A stretch of DNA of 64,000 bases from Nonomuraea sediminis (GTDB taxonomy: Bacteria; Actinomycetota; Actinomycetes; Streptosporangiales; Streptosporangiaceae). The translations under genes and the position numbers were made by a program. Below, in pieces: positions 60,133 to 64,000 of the stretch; positions within the stretch are counted from its first letter, which is position 1; every line of letters begins with the position of its first letter. The stretch is taken from contig NZ_JAHDTI010000001.1 in NCBI RefSeq assembly GCF_018531495.1, forward strand, positions 310,001 to 374,000. Reading direction: 5' to 3'. Under the pieces are notes generated by a model. The model saw only the letters and a program-made list of their open reading frames with translations. It was not told the origin of the DNA and searched no databases.

Positions 60133-60546
60133 ATGACCGCCATCTACACCGCCATCGCCACCTCCACCGGCCGCGACGGTCACTCCGTCACCAACGACGG
60201 CAAGCTCGACCTCACGCTGGCCATGCCCAAGGAGCTCGGCGGCGACGGCAACGGCACCAACCCCGAGCAGTTGTTCGCGGTCGGATACTCGGCATGCTTC
60301 GCCAGTGCCATGAAGCTCGTCGCCGCCCGCCAGCAGGTCGACGCCTCCGAGGCCTCGGTCACGGCGGAGGTCGGCCTCAACCCGCTCGACGGCGGCCGTT
60401 TCGGCCTCTCGGTCGTCCTCCGCGTCGAGTTGCCCGACCACCTCCAGGGCGAGGCGGGCCGCAAGCTCGTCGAGGCCACCCACCAGGTCTGCCCCTACTC
60501 CAACGCCACCCGCGGCAACATCCCCGTCGACCTGGTCATCGAGTAA
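60133..60546 (+). CDS. ohr: Organic hydroperoxide resistance protein, Ohr/OsmC family
   Basis: A 137-residue peroxidase that reduces organic hydroperoxides with a Cys pair: Cys55 (GYSACFASAM, peroxidatic) and Cys120 (HQVCPYSNATRGN, resolving). Glu45 (NPEQLFAVGY) is conserved as in Ohr. IPVDLVIE is a typical end. It is cytoplasmic, with electrons usually from lipoylated proteins. A divergent TetR gene and two operators indicate induction by derepression. Confidence 0.94.
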   Translation: MTAIYTAIATSTGRDGHSVTNDGKLDLTLAMPKELGGDGNGTNPEQLFAVGYSACFASAMKLVAARQQVDASEASVTAEVGLNPLDGGRFGLSVVLRVELPDHLQGEAGRKLVEATHQVCPYSNATRGNIPVDLVIE

Positions 60547-60571
60547 CCCGGCCTCCTCGTGGAGTCGTCGG

Positions 60572-61564
60572 TCAGCCCCTGATGAGCAGGGGCAGCGGGC
60601 CCTGGGGGATGAGTTCGCCGATCACCGGTGCGCCAGGGATCTCGCCGGCTATCAGGAGGCCGCCTGAGGTCTGGGCGTCTGCCAGCAGGAGGAGGTCCTC
60701 CTCGGGGACGCCGATGGTCTGGGTGTGGTCGGCCACCCAGGCCAGGTTGCGGCGTGATCCGCCGGGCACGTAGCCGTCCTTGACGGCCTCGCGGGCGCCC
60801 TCCAGCAGGGGCACGGCAGCCGCGTCGATCACCGCGGTGACGCCGGAGGCGCGCGCCAGTTTGTACAGGTGGCCGAGCAGGCCGAAGCCGGTCACGTCGG
60901 TCGCGCACTCGGCTCCCGCCTCGAGGGCGGCCCGGCTCGCGGCCTCGTTCAGCGTGACCATCGTCCTGATCGCCTCGGGGAACACCTCGCCGGTCGCCTT
61001 GTGCCGGTTGTTGAGCACGCCGAGGCCGAGCGGCTTGGTCAGCGACAGCGGCAGTCCCGGGCGTCCCGCGCTGTTGCGCAGCAGCCGCGCCGGGTCCGCC
61101 AGGCCGGTGACGGCCATGCCGTACTTGGGCTCGACGTCGGTGACGCTGTGGCCGCCCGCCAGGTGACAGCGCGCCTCGCGCGCCACGTCCGCGCCGCCGC
61201 GCAGCACCTCACGCGCCAGCTCGTACGGCAAGGCCTCGACGGGCCAGCACAGCAGGTTGAGCGCCACCAGCGGCGTGCCGCCCATCGCGTAGACGTCGGA
61301 AAGGGCGTTGGCGGCCGCGATCCTGCCCCAGTCGTAGGGGTCGTCGACGACCGGGGTGAAGAAGTCGGCGGTGCTGATCACCGCGCGGTCGCCGTCGATG
61401 CGGACGACCGCGGCGTCGTCACCCGTCTCCAGTCCCACGAGCAGTTCGCCCGCCGCGTCGGCGGGCGGCTCCAGGCCCAGCCCCGCCAGCACCTGCTCCA
61501 GCTCGCCCGCGGGGATCTTGCAAGCACACCCGCCACCCTGCGCGTACTGCGTCAAGCGCTTCAT
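60572..61564 (-). CDS. selD: Selenide, water dikinase
   Basis: A 330-residue enzyme that makes selenophosphate from selenide and ATP. The N-terminal GGGCACK holds Cys13 and Lys16, equivalent to the catalytic Cys17 and Lys20 of the E. coli enzyme, so this is a Cys- and not a Sec-containing SelD. ETGDDAAVV, ANALSDVYAMGG (ATP/Mg site), GGHSVTD and ATDVTGFGLLGHL follow in order. ATG 61564 has AAGG at 7 nt; a GTG at 61570 is less likely. No selA, selB or tRNA-Sec gene is in the window. Confidence 0.94.
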   Translation of the reverse strand: MKRLTQYAQGGGCACKIPAGELEQVLAGLGLEPPADAAGELLVGLETGDDAAVVRIDGDRAVISTADFFTPVVDDPYDWGRIAAANALSDVYAMGGTPLVALNLLCWPVEALPYELAREVLRGGADVAREARCHLAGGHSVTDVEPKYGMAVTGLADPARLLRNSAGRPGLPLSLTKPLGLGVLNNRHKATGEVFPEAIRTMVTLNEAASRAALEAGAECATDVTGFGLLGHLYKLARASGVTAVIDAAAVPLLEGAREAVKDGYVPGGSRRNLAWVADHTQTIGVPEEDLLLLADAQTSGGLLIAGEIPGAPVIGELIPQGPLPLLIRG

Positions 61565-61625
61565 GATCACACCTTATGTGATGAAGGATATTTACAGTTT
61601 TGCGTCGTTCGCGTTGGATATCGCC
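61565..61625. promoter_or_regulatory. Divergent promoter, selD / chondroitinase
   Basis: A short A+T-richer gap. ATCACA (61566-61571) and TGTGAT (61577-61582) form a perfect inverted repeat with 5 bp between, right at the selD ribosome site. A larger CTTCAT/ATGAAG pair flanks it. It may be an operator or a 5' stem of the selD message. Confidence 0.4.
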
Positions 61626-64000
61626 ATGGTGGAGATCACGCGAAGGTCGTTGCTCGCGAGCGGTGCGGCAAGCGCTTTCCTGGCAGGTGTCCCGTGGGCG
61701 GCCGATGAAGCCGCGGCCGATGACCTGGAGCAGCGGGCCATGGCCATGGAGCCGCCGGTGTTCCTGCTGGAGAGCGCCGTGCCTCTGCACTTCTCCGGCG
61801 AAGGGCTGTCGATCGGCGACCAGGTGGCCGTGTGCGGGACCCGGTCGCTGCGGTGGGAGCACGCGAGCCGCGCCGTCATCACCGTCGAGGCGCCGCTGAA
61901 GTGGGCCGCCGACCCCTACCGGTACGGCGACGACCAGGCCTGGCAGGGGCTCGTCGACGCGTTCTGCGTGTGGGTGCACAACCAGGAGCCGGTCGACGAC
62001 GTGCTGCGGTTCGAGTTCGGGCGGGGTGAGCGGACGGACCTGTGGTTCGAGTTCCGGCTCGGCTTCACCGGCTGGCGGACGGCGTGGGTGCGCTACGCCT
62101 ACGACATGCACGGCCGGCCCCGCGAGGACATGGACACCGTGCGGATCATCGCGCCCGCCAGAGCGGGGACGCTCCACCTCGACCAGCTCATGCTCAACGT
62201 GCCGCTGCGGCCCGACGCGCCCTGCCGCGACCACCAGTTGCCCGGCATCGCCCCCGAAGGCGACGAGTACGACAACCAGCACTGGCAGGCCCTCCACCGC
62301 TTCGACCAGCTCCTCAGCACGAAGCACCCGGACAGGACGCCGCCCACCGCGCAGGAGCTGGCGGACCTCCGAAAGCTCCACACGCGCTACCAGGACGACT
62401 ACCTGGCCGCCCCCGTCAAGGTGGACGTGCCCGCCCTCACCAGGCAGACCGAGGCGCTGCTCGGCCACCCGGTCCACTCCTACCAGGCGCAGATCTACCC
62501 CGTCGAGATCGCCGCCGAGCTCAAGGCCTTCGTCAACCCCGTCACCCTGCGCGCCTGCACCGACCTGATGAAGGCGATCGCGCAGGCCCACCACGCCGGC
62601 CCGCAGGACCGCCCCGCCCTCGCCGCCCTCTACCTGAAGATCGTCGGCCACCTGCGCGAGCAGGGCTGGACCAAGGGCAGCTGCCAGGGCACCATCCACC
62701 ACCTCGGCTACGACGCACGCGGCTACTACGACTCCGTCTACCTCATGGCCGGCGCGCTGCGCGAGGCGGGCCTGTTCGAGCAGGTCCGCGCCGACCTGGA
62801 GTGGCTGACCGGCCTCGGCAGGATCTTCCGCGGCTGGGGCTTCCGCATGGCGCACGGCAGCACGATGGACATCTTCAACACCACCTTCCGCGGCATGCTG
62901 GCCGCGGTGCTGCTGCGCGACGGCGAGGCCGAGCAGGTCGCCTACCTGCGCGCCCTGCGCGACTGGCTCGACCGGGCGCTGCTGCCCACCGACGGCATCC
63001 AGGACGGCGTCAAGGTCGACGGCACCGCCTTCCACCATGTCGGCTTCTTCCCCGACTACGTCCGCGACGGCTTCACGGGCCTGGCCCCGCTGGTCTACGT
63101 GATGAGCGGCGGCGTCTTCGCAGTCTCCGCGGAGTCGTACGGCTGGCTGAAGCGCGCGCTGCTGGCCCAGCGGGTCTACGCGGGCAGGCAGCAGTGGCCG
63201 ATCTCCATCAGCGGGCGCAACCCGAGCGGCCTGACGGCACTGTCGATCGTGCCGTTCCAGTGGCTGGCCAGGATCGACGACGAGGTCGGCGCCGCCTTCC
63301 TCCGGTTGCTGCCCGCCGTACCGACCGCCGAGCAGAAGGCGATCGCGGACCAGCTGGCCGCGCGCGGCGTCAAGGCGGAGCCGGCGCCGAACGGGACGTG
63401 GGTGCTGAACTACGCGGCGCTGGCCGTGCACCGGCGCGGCGAGTGGCAGGTCAGCGTGCGCGGCCACAACCGCTACCTGTGGAGCACCGAGATCTACGTG
63501 GGCGCGAACTGGTACGGCAGGTACAACACCTACGGCCAGATCCAGGTCGTCCACCGCGGCACCAACCTCGACAGCGGCTACGCCCAGCCTGGCTGGGACT
63601 GGAACAGGCGCCCGGGCACGACCACGATCCACAAACCGCTCGAACGGCTCAAGGGCGACCTGACCGGGGCGATCGAGGAGATGCTCCTCACCGACGCCCG
63701 TTTCTGCGGCGCGCACAGCATCGACGAGCGCAACGGCATGTTCGCCATGGACCTGCATGAGCATCCCAAGTACGACGGGTCGCACCGGGCCCGCAAGTCG
63801 GTGTTCCTGTTCGACGACCGGATCGTCGCGATCGGCACCGGCATCACCAACGCGAACGCCGTCGACGAGACCGAGACCACGCTGTTCCAGACGCGCCTGA
63901 CGGGCCCCACCGTGGTGGACGGGCAGGCGATCACCGCCATGCCCTACCAGGAACGGCTGCGGCCGCGCTGGCTGCTGGACGACAAGGGCATCGGCTACTA
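61626..64000 (+). CDS. Chondroitinase-family polysaccharide lyase (PL8), 3' end missing
   Basis: The frame from ATG 61626 is open to the window end (at least 791 residues). The N-terminus EITRRSLLASGAA with a hydrophobic stretch is a Tat-type signal. A beta-sandwich lyase N-terminal domain covers about 40-190, a helical (alpha/alpha) catalytic domain about 220-560, then the PL8 beta domains. Catalytic residues align with chondroitin ABC lyase I: His471 and Tyr478 (HHVGFFPDY), Arg531 (SGRNP) and Glu622 (STEIY), against His501, Tyr508, Arg560 and Glu653 of that enzyme. It would depolymerise chondroitin or dermatan-type glycosaminoglycans to unsaturated disaccharides outside the cell. kduI/kduD at 29.7-31.2 kb encode later steps for the released unsaturated uronate. 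Confidence 0.88.
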   Translation, partial: MVEITRRSLLASGAASAFLAGVPWAADEAAADDLEQRAMAMEPPVFLLESAVPLHFSGEGLSIGDQVAVCGTRSLRWEHASRAVITVEAPLKWAADPYRYGDDQAWQGLVDAFCVWVHNQEPVDDVLRFEFGRGERTDLWFEFRLGFTGWRTAWVRYAYDMHGRPREDMDTVRIIAPARAGTLHLDQLMLNVPLRPDAPCRDHQLPGIAPEGDEYDNQHWQALHRFDQLLSTKHPDRTPPTAQELADLRKLHTRYQDDYLAAPVKVDVPALTRQTEALLGHPVHSYQAQIYPVEIAAELKAFVNPVTLRACTDLMKAIAQAHHAGPQDRPALAALYLKIVGHLREQGWTKGSCQGTIHHLGYDARGYYDSVYLMAGALREAGLFEQVRADLEWLTGLGRIFRGWGFRMAHGSTMDIFNTTFRGMLAAVLLRDGEAEQVAYLRALRDWLDRALLPTDGIQDGVKVDGTAFHHVGFFPDYVRDGFTGLAPLVYVMSGGVFAVSAESYGWLKRALLAQRVYAGRQQWPISISGRNPSGLTALSIVPFQWLARIDDEVGAAFLRLLPAVPTAEQKAIADQLAARGVKAEPAPNGTWVLNYAALAVHRRGEWQVSVRGHNRYLWSTEIYVGANWYGRYNTYGQIQVVHRGTNLDSGYAQPGWDWNRRPGTTTIHKPLERLKGDLTGAIEEMLLTDARFCGAHSIDERNGMFAMDLHEHPKYDGSHRARKSVFLFDDRIVAIGTGITNANAVDETETTLFQTRLTGPTVVDGQAITAMPYQERLRPRWLLDDKGIGY

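Noticed and set aside
61566..61582. CRP-like binding site
   Set aside because: The order ATCACA-N5-TGTGAT is opposite to the TGTGA-N6-TCACA consensus.

Overview
The window is high-GC DNA with short intergenic gaps, frequent ATGA or GTGA stop/start overlaps, GTG and TTG starts, and many secreted and regulatory proteins. This suggests a mycelial actinomycete. A Streptosporangiaceae member such as Nonomuraea is plausible, but that is inference and no marker gene settles it. About 57 protein genes are supported. No rRNA, tRNA or CRISPR array was seen. The first gene (M56-type peptidase) and the last (chondroitinase-like lyase) run off the window.

0.4-15.8 kb: nine minus-strand genes, mostly overlapping, form a copper/secretion locus. 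They run response regulator, histidine kinase, a 1607-aa secreted beta-helix protein, three multicopper-oxidase-like proteins, an anchored small protein, CopC, and an S8 protease. The copper ligands are split: one oxidase-like protein carries a type 1 site plus half a trinuclear site, the next carries only the other half, and the third has none. A second S8 protease is transcribed divergently.

15.9-24.6 kb: DeoR regulator and HAD protein; an HxlR regulator divergent from a flavin oxidase across a perfect operator-like repeat; pgi-zwf; then a 37-codon ORF followed by a vWA protein and an ARPP-1-like protein.

24.6-35.7 kb: aromatic amino acid decarboxylase coupled to a copper amine oxidase; lactate permease divergent from kduI-kduD-iclR; TetR; an isoaspartyl-methyltransferase-like protein; a phosphoribosyltransferase-like protein; a HesB-like protein; an AXE1 esterase.

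35.8-44.1 kb: a secreted CBM35x2-FnIII-GH75 chitosanase behind a palindrome; a repeat-rich 525-bp gap; an alpha/beta-hydrolase-like membrane protein without its serine; a ferric-reductase-like flavoprotein, an FMN-binding protein and ApbE divergent from a two-component system.

44.1-52.5 kb: a GlcG/HbpS protein, a PucR regulator, a 168-bp element with 17-bp inverted ends, and a minus-strand operon of aldehyde dehydrogenase, heme-oxygenase-like diiron protein (HDO), Rieske protein, FAD reductase and second Rieske protein, divergent from a permease. The HDO has all six diiron ligands, so this looks like an oxygenase with its own electron-transfer chain.

52.5-64 kb: two secreted proteins of unknown function (307 and 1325 aa), an ICMT-like methyltransferase, an AEC transporter, a GNAT, TetR/Ohr with twin operators, selD, and a chondroitinase-family PL8 lyase. 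That lyase and kduI/kduD are complementary steps of uronic-acid polysaccharide use.
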